This document shows positions 1 through 9,197 of a DNA stretch of 64,000 bases, piece after piece; position 1 is the first letter of the stretch; every line of letters starts with the position of its first letter. The position numbers and the translations under genes were made by a program. Under the pieces are notes generated by a model. The model was not told the origin of the DNA and ran no database searches. It saw only the letters and a program-made list of their open reading frames with translations. The DNA comes from Marinobacter excellens HL-55 (GTDB lineage: Bacteria > Pseudomonadota > Gammaproteobacteria > Pseudomonadales > Oleiphilaceae), in the NCBI GenBank assembly GCA_001314845.1, contig LJZQ01000022.1:1-64000 (forward strand), written 5' to 3'.

Positions 1-447
1 CGCGCGCGCTGGTGCGATCGCTGTCACACCCCCTGGTACCCCAGAATTGCGCCTTGCGTGATCGTGGTTATCCGGCGGGATGACCGCTTTCTGCTGGCCC
101 GGTCATCCAGAGTCACCCGCAACTTCTATAGCCTGATTGCCGGCTTTGTTGAGCCGGGAGAGAGCCTGGAACAAGCAGTCGTTCGTGAAGTGAAGGAAGA
201 AACCGGGCTGGATGTGAACAATATTCGCTATCAGAGCTCCCAGCCTTGGCCATTCCCTCATCAGCTTATGGTCGGGTTTATTGCCGACTATCAGGGCGGT
301 GAACTTTGCCTTCAGGAGGATGAGTTGGCCGACGCAGGCTGGTTCTGTGCCGATGATCACCCGCCTATCCCGCCGGAAACCACCATTGCTGGCCGCCTGA
401 TCAGTGCCCTCAAAGATGAAATTGCCGGCAACCGGAGTGATGCCTGA
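1..447 (+). CDS. nudC: NADH pyrophosphatase NudC, 3' part (cut by window start)
   Basis: Nudix hydrolase that splits NAD(H) to NMN(H) and AMP and removes NAD caps from RNA. The frame is open from base 1, so the N-terminus lies outside the window; 148 residues remain. Visible are the second CxxC of the family's zinc ribbon (CDRC), the YPRIAPC stretch leading into the Nudix fold, a complete Nudix box (G48 to L70 of the fragment, ending REVKEETGL), and the SQPWPFP motif that sets NudC apart from other Nudix enzymes. The GTG at 58 is an internal codon and not the start. The stop at 445 is followed two bases later by murI, so the two are probably co-transcribed. Confidence 0.93.
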   Translation, partial: RARWCDRCHTPWYPRIAPCVIVVIRRDDRFLLARSSRVTRNFYSLIAGFVEPGESLEQAVVREVKEETGLDVNNIRYQSSQPWPFPHQLMVGFIADYQGGELCLQEDELADAGWFCADDHPPIPPETTIAGRLISALKDEIAGNRSDA

Positions 448-449
448 TC

Positions 450-1289
450 ATGGCTGCGCCCCGTGTTCTGGTGTTTGATTCCGGTGTTGGCGGGCTGAGT
501 GTGACGGCTTGTATTCATCAGGCTTTGCCCGGCGTTGAGCTGGTCTATCTGGCAGACAACGCGGGTTTTCCTTACGGTGGACAGTCTGAGCAGGTGGTGA
601 TCAGCCGTTGTTGTAATCTGATTGCCGAATGCCTTGGCCAGTTCCCTTGCGATGTTGTCGTTGTGGCCTGTAACACCGCCAGTACGGTAGTGCTCCCACA
701 CCTTCGTGCGATGACGCAGGTGCCGGTGGTGGGGGTGGTGCCCGCGGTGAAGCCAGCGGCTGCCTGTTCAGTGAATCGGCGTATCGGGCTTCTGGCCACT
801 CCGGCGACGGTAACGAGACCCTACCTTGATGAGTTGATCGCCGAGTTCGCCGCGGATTGCGAGGTTGTTCGTATCGGGCATCCCGGGCTGGTCGACTGGG
901 CGGAACAGCTGGTGCAAGGCATGGAGCCGCCACAGTCGGACATTGATCAGGCAATGTTGCCGTTAAGGGCCGCAGCCGTGGACACGGTCGTTCTGGGTTG
1001 TACGCATTATCCTTTGCTGTTGCCCTGGCTTCGAAAAAGCTTGCCAGAGGTGGAAGCGTGGGTTGAGTCGGGTGAGGCGATTGCGCGGCGAGTTGGTCAC
1101 TTGCTGGAGCAGAGTGGTCGTCTGAGAGAGGCTGAGACGCCCGGTTCGGGTGCTGTTCCAGCCGTTATTCAGGCCTGTTTTACCGGCGCGGCACCGTCTG
1201 ATATTTCGGCGTTCATGATGGAGATGGGCATTGCGGTGGCGCAGGTGACGGGCCACTGGCCCGGCGTTACAGCAGCCGGGTCAGCTTGA
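450..1289 (+). CDS. murI: Glutamate racemase MurI
   Basis: Cytosolic enzyme that converts L-glutamate to D-glutamate for peptidoglycan. The 279 residues match the usual length. The N-terminal FDSGVGGLS motif is present, and both catalytic cysteines of the two-base mechanism are visible: C74 in ACNTAS and C184 in GCTHYP. The start follows the nudC stop by two bases, suggesting translational coupling. The last 23 bases overlap the 3' end of the convergent DUF2156 gene, so there is no room for a separate terminator between them. Confidence 0.95.
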   Translation: MAAPRVLVFDSGVGGLSVTACIHQALPGVELVYLADNAGFPYGGQSEQVVISRCCNLIAECLGQFPCDVVVVACNTASTVVLPHLRAMTQVPVVGVVPAVKPAAACSVNRRIGLLATPATVTRPYLDELIAEFAADCEVVRIGHPGLVDWAEQLVQGMEPPQSDIDQAMLPLRAAAVDTVVLGCTHYPLLLPWLRKSLPEVEAWVESGEAIARRVGHLLEQSGRLREAETPGSGAVPAVIQACFTGAAPSDISAFMMEMGIAVAQVTGHWPGVTAAGSA

Positions 1290-2274
1290 ACATAGCCAGA
1301 AACTCAAGCACGGGAATGGCCCGCTTGTGGCAGCAGTAGGTCTTGAAGTTGTCACCACGAAAACGTGACTTGGTGAACTCCAGCCCTTTGAAGTTGTACA
1401 GGAAGTTACCCTTCTCATAGATGCCGTGCATCAGTCGTTTGAGCAACCGGCTCTCATGGTGTTCGGTGGCGCTGTCCAGGGATAACGGTATCAGCCCCAG
1501 ATCCAGGAACGGCACACCCTCGGCCCTGAAGGTTTCCATGGCGTGGGCCATCAGGGTGTAAAAAATTCCCTGGCGGAAATCAGCGTTGGCGCGGGAGATG
1601 TTCGGCACGTAACTGATGATCTCGTTGTTGCGATAAACCGGGTCAAAGTAGATAAAGCCGACCGCTTTGCAGTCCTGATACGCGTAAAAGTGGCGTTCAT
1701 TTTCCCGGTAGTCCATTTCCATGGGCCGGATCAGAAACCGAATCTCATTGCTTTTGCATTTACGGGTACGAATCCAGGCTTCTGAAATCTCGCGGGTGTG
1801 ATCGTCACTGAACCGTTCCATCACCGTAATGCCGCTTTTTTCGGCCTGATTCAGGGCCGTGCGCAGTATCTGTTTCTTTTTCCCGCTCAGGGACCATTTG
1901 CGCAGATCGATGCGGGACTCGCTGCCAAACTGGGTGCCGTAAAGGCCGAATCTCAGGTGCAGAAAATCAACGACCGCTTTCGAGACCTGTATGTAGCAGG
2001 CATTCGGGAAGCGTTGATGAAAGTGTTCGAGCATCACCGGGAAGTGCTCCGGGGCGCTGACCGGGTCGGACAGGACAAACGTGCCGCCCCACTTGCGCAT
2101 GTAGGCAATGTAGCCGAGCCCCGGCACATCAAAATATTGCATACCCGGCTGAAGCGTTGAAAACGACTGGGTGTGGCTGCCGTATTGCTTCAAATAGCCG
2201 ACTCGCTCGGGGAAGCTGAACTGACCATTCGCCAGCTCTCTTAGGCTATCCAGCGCAAGAATCTGATCTGACAT
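1267..2274 (-). CDS. DUF2156 (MprF C-terminal-like, GNAT-fold) protein
   Basis: A 335-residue soluble protein that resembles the C-terminal catalytic domain of phosphatidylglycerol lysyltransferases (MprF/LPG synthases). That fold is two fused GNAT domains that transfer an aminoacyl group from tRNA to a lipid. I see no membrane-spanning flippase domain, so this is the stand-alone form. The central part (DFLHLRFGLYGTQFGSE and DLGLIPLSLD) has the DUF2156 look. The gene lies 46 bases downstream of a methyltransferase on the same strand and probably forms an operon with it. Substrate unknown; a lipid-modification role is inferred from the family. Its 3' end overlaps murI. Confidence 0.75.
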   Translation of the reverse strand: MSDQILALDSLRELANGQFSFPERVGYLKQYGSHTQSFSTLQPGMQYFDVPGLGYIAYMRKWGGTFVLSDPVSAPEHFPVMLEHFHQRFPNACYIQVSKAVVDFLHLRFGLYGTQFGSESRIDLRKWSLSGKKKQILRTALNQAEKSGITVMERFSDDHTREISEAWIRTRKCKSNEIRFLIRPMEMDYRENERHFYAYQDCKAVGFIYFDPVYRNNEIISYVPNISRANADFRQGIFYTLMAHAMETFRAEGVPFLDLGLIPLSLDSATEHHESRLLKRLMHGIYEKGNFLYNFKGLEFTKSRFRGDNFKTYCCHKRAIPVLEFLAMFKLTRLL

Positions 2275-2320
2275 GATAAAACTCCCGGTAACCTGTTGTT
2301 ATTTTGCTGGTTGGAGAGGT

Positions 2321-2974
2321 TCAGGCGCGTTTCTGGCCAAGAATGGACCAGTAGCAATCCATGTTAAGCAGCTTGAAGTGCTTCTTTTCAGTCACTTGCA
2401 GGCCCAGGCGCTGCATGTGTTCCGGGTAGTTGTAGATTTTATGGAAGGCGTTGTTGGCAAACAGCCAGAAGATGAACACGGCCATGTACCAGTAGAGCTT
2501 CTTGAACATGCGGGACAGGATATTGCCGGTCGGATAGCAGAAGTCACCGACTACCACTTTGGCCTCGGCCTTGCCGAGGCGAATCAGGTGCTCCAGCACC
2601 TTGATCATCATCTCTTCATCGAATACGTTCAGGAAGAAGTTGGCAACGACCATGTCGTAGTGCTCAAATTCGTCAACCTTCATAATGTCGCTGTGAATCC
2701 GGCGAATGCTCAGGTGTGGAGCTTCTTTGTGCTGGGCGTCGCCAAATTTGCGGAGCATGGTTTCAGACAAGTCTACAACGGTAACGTCTGCGCCCAGTTC
2801 TGCTGCCCGGATGGCGTCCCGGCCGTGGCCGACGCCGGCAAACAGAACCCGATCACCCGGTTTGACGGTTTCGATATCCAGCATGGCGGTTTTGCAGCGA
2901 TGGATGTTCTTGCCGCTGTAGAGGTTGCTCAGAAAATCATAAACGGGGCCGATGTACTTGTATTTGTCACGCAT
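2321..2974 (-). CDS. Class I SAM-dependent methyltransferase, membrane-associated
   Basis: 217 residues with a Rossmann methyltransferase core. Motif I is VLFAGVGHGRD (residues 43-53), followed by the acidic end of strand 2 (VVDLS, 66-70). Residues about 160-177 (YWYMAVFIFWLFANNAF) are strongly hydrophobic, unusual for a soluble enzyme, and suggest contact with the membrane or a lipid substrate. It probably forms an operon with the downstream DUF2156 gene. A joint lipid head-group modification is plausible but unproven. About 230 bases separate it from the upstream response regulator, so it may have its own promoter there. Confidence 0.7.
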   Translation of the reverse strand: MRDKYKYIGPVYDFLSNLYSGKNIHRCKTAMLDIETVKPGDRVLFAGVGHGRDAIRAAELGADVTVVDLSETMLRKFGDAQHKEAPHLSIRRIHSDIMKVDEFEHYDMVVANFFLNVFDEEMMIKVLEHLIRLGKAEAKVVVGDFCYPTGNILSRMFKKLYWYMAVFIFWLFANNAFHKIYNYPEHMQRLGLQVTEKKHFKLLNMDCYWSILGQKRA

Positions 2975-3205
2975 GACGGCTGCCTTCTTCTTGTTCCCTG
3001 GTTGACCGCCACCGTTATTGTGATTGTTGTCCTGACAACCTGTCGGACATTCCGGTGATCGGTTACTGATAACCTGAGCTTAGAGAAGGGCTGATGCTAA
3101 TTATGTGCAGTACTGCGCAAATACGGATACACAAAGTAACGTATCGAAACACTTTGCAAACCGGGTCAATATTTAAAATAGGACTGTAAGACAATCCTGT
3201 GATGT

Positions 3206-5383
3206 TCAGGCGGTCGAGGCAAAGGCCAGGCTGTCACTGCCCAGTAACCGGGTGATTTCGGCGGCAGGCCGGGCCGGGCCGTAGAAGAATCCCTGGACTT
3301 GATGGCAACCCAGATTTTTCAGATAACGGAGCTGATCGTCGGTTTCCACGCCTTCAGCGACGATTTCCAGCTTTAGCCCGTGCGCCATTGCTACGATGGC
3401 GTTGACGATACAGGCGCCGTCTTCACCACTGCGAATGGCTTTGACGAAGGACTGGTCCACCTTCAGCGTGTGGATGGGCAGTCTGTGCAGGTAATTCAGT
3501 GACGAATACCCGGTGCCGAAGTCATCAATCGCGATACGAACGCCGGTATCGGCCACTTCTTTCAGTTTACGACTGATTTGTTCCAGATCGTTCATGATGA
3601 CGTTTTCGGTGATCTCGATCTCCAGGTTCCGGGCAGGGAACCGATGTGCGTGGACTCGTTCGAGCAGGGTTTCCACAAAGCGTGGATGTTCCACCTGGCT
3701 CGGTGACAGGTTCACGGCCAGTCGCAGAGTGGGGTGCCCGCCGTTGATCCAGCGACCCACGTCGCGGCAGGCCTGATCCAGCACCTGTTCACTCAGCTTA
3801 CCGATCAGCCGGGTTTCTTCCGCCAGCGGGAGAAAATCGGCGGGGTACAGCAGTCCCCGTTCCGGATGTTGCCAGCGTACCAGGGCTTCCAGTCCGACCA
3901 CTTTGTTGCTGCGTGAGCAGACCTGGGGCTGGTAGTGTACTTTGAGTTCGTCCCGCTCCAGTGCCAGCCGAAGGTCTCGCTCCAGGCTCAGACGATGGGC
4001 GGTATCGATGCTCATGCTGTTGCTGTAGAAGCGGTAGCCATCTTTACCCCGGGCCTTGACATGGTACATGGCAATATCGGCATTCTGGATCAATTGATCC
4101 AGAGTGTTGCCGGCTTCAGGGAACACCGTAATACCGATGCTGACCCCGACAAACACCTCATGGTTGCCCAGTTGGAAGGGATCTTTCAGGGCCTGAATCA
4201 GTTTTTTTGCAATGCCGCGGGCATCTTCCGGGCTGTGTATCGAGGGCAGCAAAAGCGTGAACTCATCGCCACCGAAGCGTGACAGGGTATCGCCACGGCG
4301 AAGGCATTTTTCCAACCGGTGTGTCACCGCTTGCAAGAGTCGGTCACCCATGGCGTGGCCAAGGGTGTCGTTGACCACTTTGAACCGGTCGAGATCAAGA
4401 AACATGACCGCGAGTTTCTGCTCACTGCGCCGGGCATGAGTGATGGCCAGCTCCAGTCGGTCTTTGAACAAGGCCCGGTTAGGCAGGCGGGTGAGCAGGT
4501 CGTGGTAGGCCTGGAAGTTGATAAAGGCCTCGGCTTCTTTACGTTCGGTCACATCGCGGGCGATGCCGTAGTAGCGGGCGGGTTGGCTGGTACTTCCGCC
4601 CAGGGTTGCGCCGGTTTGTGGCCAGGTTTGTGGGTCTACCGGGAAGGCCGTGATCTCGAAGTGCCGGGTGGCCTTGCTGTTACCTCGGGTTTTGAGACGG
4701 ACTTCCAGTGTGCGCGGATTGTCGACCGAAATGTCGGGGCCCTGCAGGGCGTAGGTGCCCCGTGTGACATCACGATCATCGAGGATAATGCGGAAATGCT
4801 CACCGCAAAGTTCATCGGGTTTGTAGCCGAGCAGGCTTTCGACCTTGTTGTTGATAAAGCAGATATGCCCGGATTTATCGAGCATAAAGACAATGTCTGG
4901 TGAGCTGTTAACGATGTAACGATGGAGAGCCTCCGACTTTTCCAGTCGGGTTTGGATCAGCTCATGGGCTTTGAGCAGCGACTGCTTGCCGAGCACACTT
5001 TCAACGGTGGCAAGCAACTCTTCCGGATCAAAAGGTTTGCGGATGTAGTCTAGCGCACCTCGGCGCAGTGCCCGGCTGACGGTACTGAAGGAACTCTCGC
5101 CGCTTACCACAATCACGCTACAATCGGGTTGCAGCCTGGCAATGCGCTCCATCACTGCAAAGCCGTCAGTGCCCGGCATATTGAGATCCAGAAGTGCCAG
5201 GTCAAAGGCCTGGCGTGCCACCTGTTCGCAGGCTTCAACGCCGCCACCGGCCTCGGTAACCTCAAAATCCCGGTGTCGCAGCAATGCGGCCAAGGTGGTC
5301 AGCAGTCGTGGCTCGTCGTCTGCCACCAGAATCCGTGCGGGCTGTACCCCGGATGCAAGCTGTCTGGATTGTTCAGGTACCAT
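3206..5383 (-). CDS. Response regulator with PAS, GGDEF and EAL domains (c-di-GMP turnover)
   Basis: A 725-residue signalling protein. REC domain at about 15-130 with phosphoacceptor D66 (LLDLNMP); PAS at about 150-285; GGDEF at about 290-450 with an intact GGDEF active site at 371-375 and an RxxD product-inhibition site at 362-365; EAL at about 470-715 with the EAL triad at 499-501 and DDFGTGYS at 620. All catalytic signatures are intact, so it could both make and degrade c-di-GMP; net activity cannot be read from sequence. It starts 21 bases downstream of the histidine kinase gene, which is its likely partner. Confidence 0.92.
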   Translation of the reverse strand: MVPEQSRQLASGVQPARILVADDEPRLLTTLAALLRHRDFEVTEAGGGVEACEQVARQAFDLALLDLNMPGTDGFAVMERIARLQPDCSVIVVSGESSFSTVSRALRRGALDYIRKPFDPEELLATVESVLGKQSLLKAHELIQTRLEKSEALHRYIVNSSPDIVFMLDKSGHICFINNKVESLLGYKPDELCGEHFRIILDDRDVTRGTYALQGPDISVDNPRTLEVRLKTRGNSKATRHFEITAFPVDPQTWPQTGATLGGSTSQPARYYGIARDVTERKEAEAFINFQAYHDLLTRLPNRALFKDRLELAITHARRSEQKLAVMFLDLDRFKVVNDTLGHAMGDRLLQAVTHRLEKCLRRGDTLSRFGGDEFTLLLPSIHSPEDARGIAKKLIQALKDPFQLGNHEVFVGVSIGITVFPEAGNTLDQLIQNADIAMYHVKARGKDGYRFYSNSMSIDTAHRLSLERDLRLALERDELKVHYQPQVCSRSNKVVGLEALVRWQHPERGLLYPADFLPLAEETRLIGKLSEQVLDQACRDVGRWINGGHPTLRLAVNLSPSQVEHPRFVETLLERVHAHRFPARNLEIEITENVIMNDLEQISRKLKEVADTGVRIAIDDFGTGYSSLNYLHRLPIHTLKVDQSFVKAIRSGEDGACIVNAIVAMAHGLKLEIVAEGVETDDQLRYLKNLGCHQVQGFFYGPARPAAEITRLLGSDSLAFASTA

Positions 5384-5404
5384 TGATCTGCTTCCGTGGT
5401 TTCG

Positions 5405-7384
5405 TCAGTTGGTATCGTTTTTTTTGTGGCTGGCCGCCGGCAGCAAAATCCGGAAGGTGGTGCCTTCCTGCCCCGTGTGGCAAGCAATGATGCCCTCCAT
5501 GTCATCAATCAGCTGTTTCACAATGCTGAGGCCGAGTCCGCTGTGGCCTTGTCCTTTTGAGCTGGTTACCGGCGCAAACAGGTTGCGCCGGATGGCGTCC
5601 GGAATGCCCGGGCCGTGATCGGTTATTTGCAATTCAATCCAGCTGCGCTGGCCCTGGTAGATGGGAGCGTTGGTGCGCAGCGTAATATCGCCCTGATGGC
5701 CGTCCAGGCTTTCAACGGCATTGCGGATAAGGTTGATAGCGATCTGGCGTACCGCAGAAACGCTCCCCTGAACTCGCGTTGGCTCCGGGCAAAGTTGCAG
5801 GTTGAGCGTTCTCTCCGGTTGGCTGAACAGGCTGTCTCTCAAAATGCGGGACAGGCTTTCCAGCTCTGAATTGAGGTCGGTTTCGCCGGAGTCTTCGCTG
5901 GGTGCCTGGCTGCTGCTGACCTGTAACAACAGGTAGCTGGCCCGGTCCAGTTCTTCCTGAATGATGTCCAGATCACCCTGCAGATCGCTGTCTTCAAGCC
6001 GGCTCCTGAGTTGGAATATGTACTGCTTGATGATCGTCAGAGGATTGCTGATCTCATGAACCTGCCGCCTCAGGCGGTCATTGGCAATGTCGGTGTTGAC
6101 ACTGGTTTGCTCACACTGGCGTTCGTCGATCAGCTGGCTGAGATGGCCGATAAAGAGTTGCGTCAGGGTTGCGGAGCTCTCGGTATCGTCGGCGCAGCGG
6201 CCGAGGGCAAAGACGGCAACAGAGCGGTCATCGAAAACCACCGGAATGGCCATCAACGATGGCGTTCCCAGGATTGAGAGCAGTTGTTGATCCAGCACAC
6301 TGGGGGTGCGTTCACCGAGGTGGAGCGGCTTGCCCGTGTTGAACGCTTCGGTCAGAACGCTGGCGCCAGATTCCGGGGCCAGGCTCAGATCGGGCAGATC
6401 AGGACAGGTGCCAGACAGCAACTGAAGACCATCGTTATCCGGCCCAAAGCACAGGCTGGGCAAGCCCGTCAGTAACATGAGGCTGCCGGTTGTGCTGGCA
6501 ATCAGACGAAGGGTGTCAGCGGTGTCTTTTGCCATCAGCTCCAGGGATTGACGGGTCATAACCTGGTGGATCAGAGACTGACTCAACTGCTGCGATCCGT
6601 TGCTGCTGTCATAGGCGGTGTCCAGCGGAACGCCGAAAGACTCCGCCATGCTGGCGACCTCATCACTGATCTTGCTGCAGATTTCCCGCGTCAGATCTTC
6701 TTGTAAGCCGAAAATGGTGCCGGCCGCCGAAATACCCACCGAATCGGACAGCGCCAGGCGCGTTGCCAGGCTGATCAGTTTGACCAGATGCCCGGCATCT
6801 CTGAGTTGTGCTGGCGGGGCTTGTTGGTAGCGCATGGCATCGGCCGCCATGGCCCCGAGCCCCCAGCGGGTCACCAGCGCTGCTGCGATGTCGTTCTGGC
6901 GGTTAAGAATTTCCTGTCGTCGATCGAGCGAGGGCGTTCTGATCGCAATCAGCTCGCCGATGTTGTGGACCATGCCGAGCAGAAAGGCTTCCTCCGGGTC
7001 CCGGTAGCGGGTCAGGGTGGCCAGTGCTTTGGCGGTCAGCGCGGTGGTCAGAGAGTGGCGCCAAAAATCGCGGAGCTGCTGCCACTCGTCACCGCCCAGC
7101 TCAAACAAAAGCTGGCGCAGGGAGGACGTCAAAAGCAGTGTCTGAAAGCGGTGCGTGCCAAGGCGTAACAGGGCCTGTTCAATAGAACGAATCGGTGGGC
7201 TGTTTCGGTACAGTGCGGAATTGGACAGCGCCAGCAGTCGGGCAATCAGAGCGGTATCGGTCGCCACGACCTGGCTGATAGTGCGATAGCTTTCGCCGGC
7301 ATGGCACGCCTCCAGTGCCCGAAGGGTGACTTCCGGCAAACTGGGTAACTGCAGGTCGATTGAAATATCCGTCGCACTATTCAT
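5405..7384 (-). CDS. HDOD-domain sensor histidine kinase
   Basis: 659 residues from the ATG at 7384, chosen because AGGG lies at good spacing before it; the frame continues open upstream to 7516 without a better start. Order: HDOD domain (about 5-210), a GAF-like middle region (about 290-430), a dimerisation helix with the H-box HEISNPL (H443), and a HATPase domain with N (NLIRNAVES), G1 (DHGPGIPD) and G2 (GLGLSIV) boxes. No membrane segment or signal peptide is seen, so it is a cytoplasmic sensor. It precedes the REC-PAS-GGDEF-EAL gene by 21 bases, forming a two-component operon. Confidence 0.88.
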   Translation of the reverse strand: MNSATDISIDLQLPSLPEVTLRALEACHAGESYRTISQVVATDTALIARLLALSNSALYRNSPPIRSIEQALLRLGTHRFQTLLLTSSLRQLLFELGGDEWQQLRDFWRHSLTTALTAKALATLTRYRDPEEAFLLGMVHNIGELIAIRTPSLDRRQEILNRQNDIAAALVTRWGLGAMAADAMRYQQAPPAQLRDAGHLVKLISLATRLALSDSVGISAAGTIFGLQEDLTREICSKISDEVASMAESFGVPLDTAYDSSNGSQQLSQSLIHQVMTRQSLELMAKDTADTLRLIASTTGSLMLLTGLPSLCFGPDNDGLQLLSGTCPDLPDLSLAPESGASVLTEAFNTGKPLHLGERTPSVLDQQLLSILGTPSLMAIPVVFDDRSVAVFALGRCADDTESSATLTQLFIGHLSQLIDERQCEQTSVNTDIANDRLRRQVHEISNPLTIIKQYIFQLRSRLEDSDLQGDLDIIQEELDRASYLLLQVSSSQAPSEDSGETDLNSELESLSRILRDSLFSQPERTLNLQLCPEPTRVQGSVSAVRQIAINLIRNAVESLDGHQGDITLRTNAPIYQGQRSWIELQITDHGPGIPDAIRRNLFAPVTSSKGQGHSGLGLSIVKQLIDDMEGIIACHTGQEGTTFRILLPAASHKKNDTN

Positions 7385-7652
7385 GGCTCGCCCTATGTCC
7401 TTTACCCCCGTTTGGTGTGCCCGGGCGTAAGGTCCCTGTTCTGACTCTTTTTTATGACAGGGTGTTCGTTCTTCTTCGCACGTGAGCTTAGACAATAAAC
7501 TCCCACTATTAAACACTTATTGCCGGTTTATTAAGCAATGTATTATCCGCTCTGTGATATGTGTACCCTTTTTACAGGTCGAAATGTCGCCTATAGTGAC
7601 AATTCTCAGATCTGGTCTGATTTTCAGGTAACGCTACGAGGGAAGGCAAAAG

Positions 7653-8933
7653 TTGCGCCAACCAAGGACTATCGCAGTCACCGGCGGTAAAGGTGGGGTC
7701 GGAAAAACCACCGTTGCGCTGAATCTTGCCGTCGTGCTGGCCCAATGTGGTCATAAAGTGCTGCTGCTAGATGCAGACACCGATCTGGCCAATGTCAGCC
7801 TCCTGGTGGGTTTGTACCCTGAGCGCACGCTGGCCGATGTAATTGCTGGTCGGTGCACCATGGACGAGGCGATTCTGCACAGCCACTTTGGACTGCACAT
7901 TGTTCCGGGCGCTTCCGGTGTGCAGGAGTGTATGGACATGTCCGACCGGGACAGTCTGATGATGTTGCGGGCTCTGCATGAACTGGAGCACCGCTACGAC
8001 TATGTGATCGTCGACACCGCTGCCGGTCTGCAAGCTGTGGGCCTGCACATGATTGCGTCGGCGGAGCTTGCCTGCCTGGTGGTCTCTCCAGACCCAGCCT
8101 CGCTCACAGACGCATTTTCACTGATGAAAGTATTGAAACGCCGGGGTTATCGCCGGACACCGTCGGTCATCGTCAATATGGCCCAGGGCGCCAGCCAGGC
8201 CCGGTCGGTTTATCAGCGACTGAACGGCGCCTGTCAGCGGCATCTGCAGTGGTCCTTGCATTACCTCGGAGCACTCTGGCGGGACGAAACGCTCCGACAG
8301 TCCGTATTGGACCAGAATCCGGTTACTTTGCTGCCTGCGTCTGACCCATCATGCCGTCAGTTTCATTCCTTGGCGGAAATGCTCAATGTGCATCTGGCGG
8401 GCCTGCCCCGCAGAAAAGCTGGTATTGCAGCCTATTGGCATCAGGCTGCGCGCCGGCAAGCGGTCAAACATGCGGCCGCCTCGCCGGCCATCCGCGAGGA
8501 CGATTCGCCCCGTCAGCATTGCCTGGCTCTGATCGATCGGTTGGAGGGCATCCTGGATGAATCCCCTGATGACGCCATGCTCCGCTATGAAGCATTCACG
8601 CGTCTGTTTGCACATTTGGGGCGCAAGCCTGACGCCGACACCGTCGAGATCGTGCAGACAGGACTTGCGTCGATGGCCTGGGAAAAACTGGCGGTGGACG
8701 ACCGCGCAAAACTGGCTCGCCATCTTGGTCAGTTGGCACAGCAACTGGCCCCGCCCGGTGTTGTTGATGACGCTCCGGCAAACCGTTTTCACCCTGTTAA
8801 AGAACCACTTTATGATCGGGTCAGTTTTGGTGAGCAGGATCAGCTGGTTCGCGCACTGCGTGAGAAGCCGGCCGACGTTTCACTGAACGATCTACTCCGC
8901 TCATTGGCTGGTGATGACGATTCTCGGTCCTGA
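7653..8933 (+). CDS. MinD/FlhG/ParA-like ATPase with C-terminal extension
   Basis: 426 residues. The start is a TTG supported by a strong GAGGGAAGG seven bases upstream. A deviant Walker A motif (GGKGGVGKTT) opens the protein, followed by LLLDADTDLANV and VDTAAG. This places it in the SIMIBI class with MinD, FlhG and ParA, which switch between monomer and dimer with ATP. The first 260 residues are the ATPase; the last roughly 150 form an extension I do not recognise. No flagellar, min or partition genes lie nearby, and the next gene is the acyl-CoA reductase 264 bases on, so its job is unclear. Confidence 0.82.
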   Translation: MRQPRTIAVTGGKGGVGKTTVALNLAVVLAQCGHKVLLLDADTDLANVSLLVGLYPERTLADVIAGRCTMDEAILHSHFGLHIVPGASGVQECMDMSDRDSLMMLRALHELEHRYDYVIVDTAAGLQAVGLHMIASAELACLVVSPDPASLTDAFSLMKVLKRRGYRRTPSVIVNMAQGASQARSVYQRLNGACQRHLQWSLHYLGALWRDETLRQSVLDQNPVTLLPASDPSCRQFHSLAEMLNVHLAGLPRRKAGIAAYWHQAARRQAVKHAAASPAIREDDSPRQHCLALIDRLEGILDESPDDAMLRYEAFTRLFAHLGRKPDADTVEIVQTGLASMAWEKLAVDDRAKLARHLGQLAQQLAPPGVVDDAPANRFHPVKEPLYDRVSFGEQDQLVRALREKPADVSLNDLLRSLAGDDDSRS

Positions 8934-9197
8934 TATCACCCTTCGCAACATGCCCGGCTAAGAGTCATTTTATTGTTAGGTTTTGTGTCGTAATTTTGCA
9001 TTCTGTCACTGGCTTGTCACCATTTCTGTGCAAAAATTAAGCGAAAATTTTGTTCGTGGCCCGCATTATGCAGTTGGATCTGGCAGGCGGTGGCAATACG
9101 GATGCTCAGGTGATGGGGTAAAGGAACAAGTCCCGCCCACGATATTTTTGCCGGCCCCACAGTCCGGCGGCACAGAAAACAGAGATGGAGTTCTACC

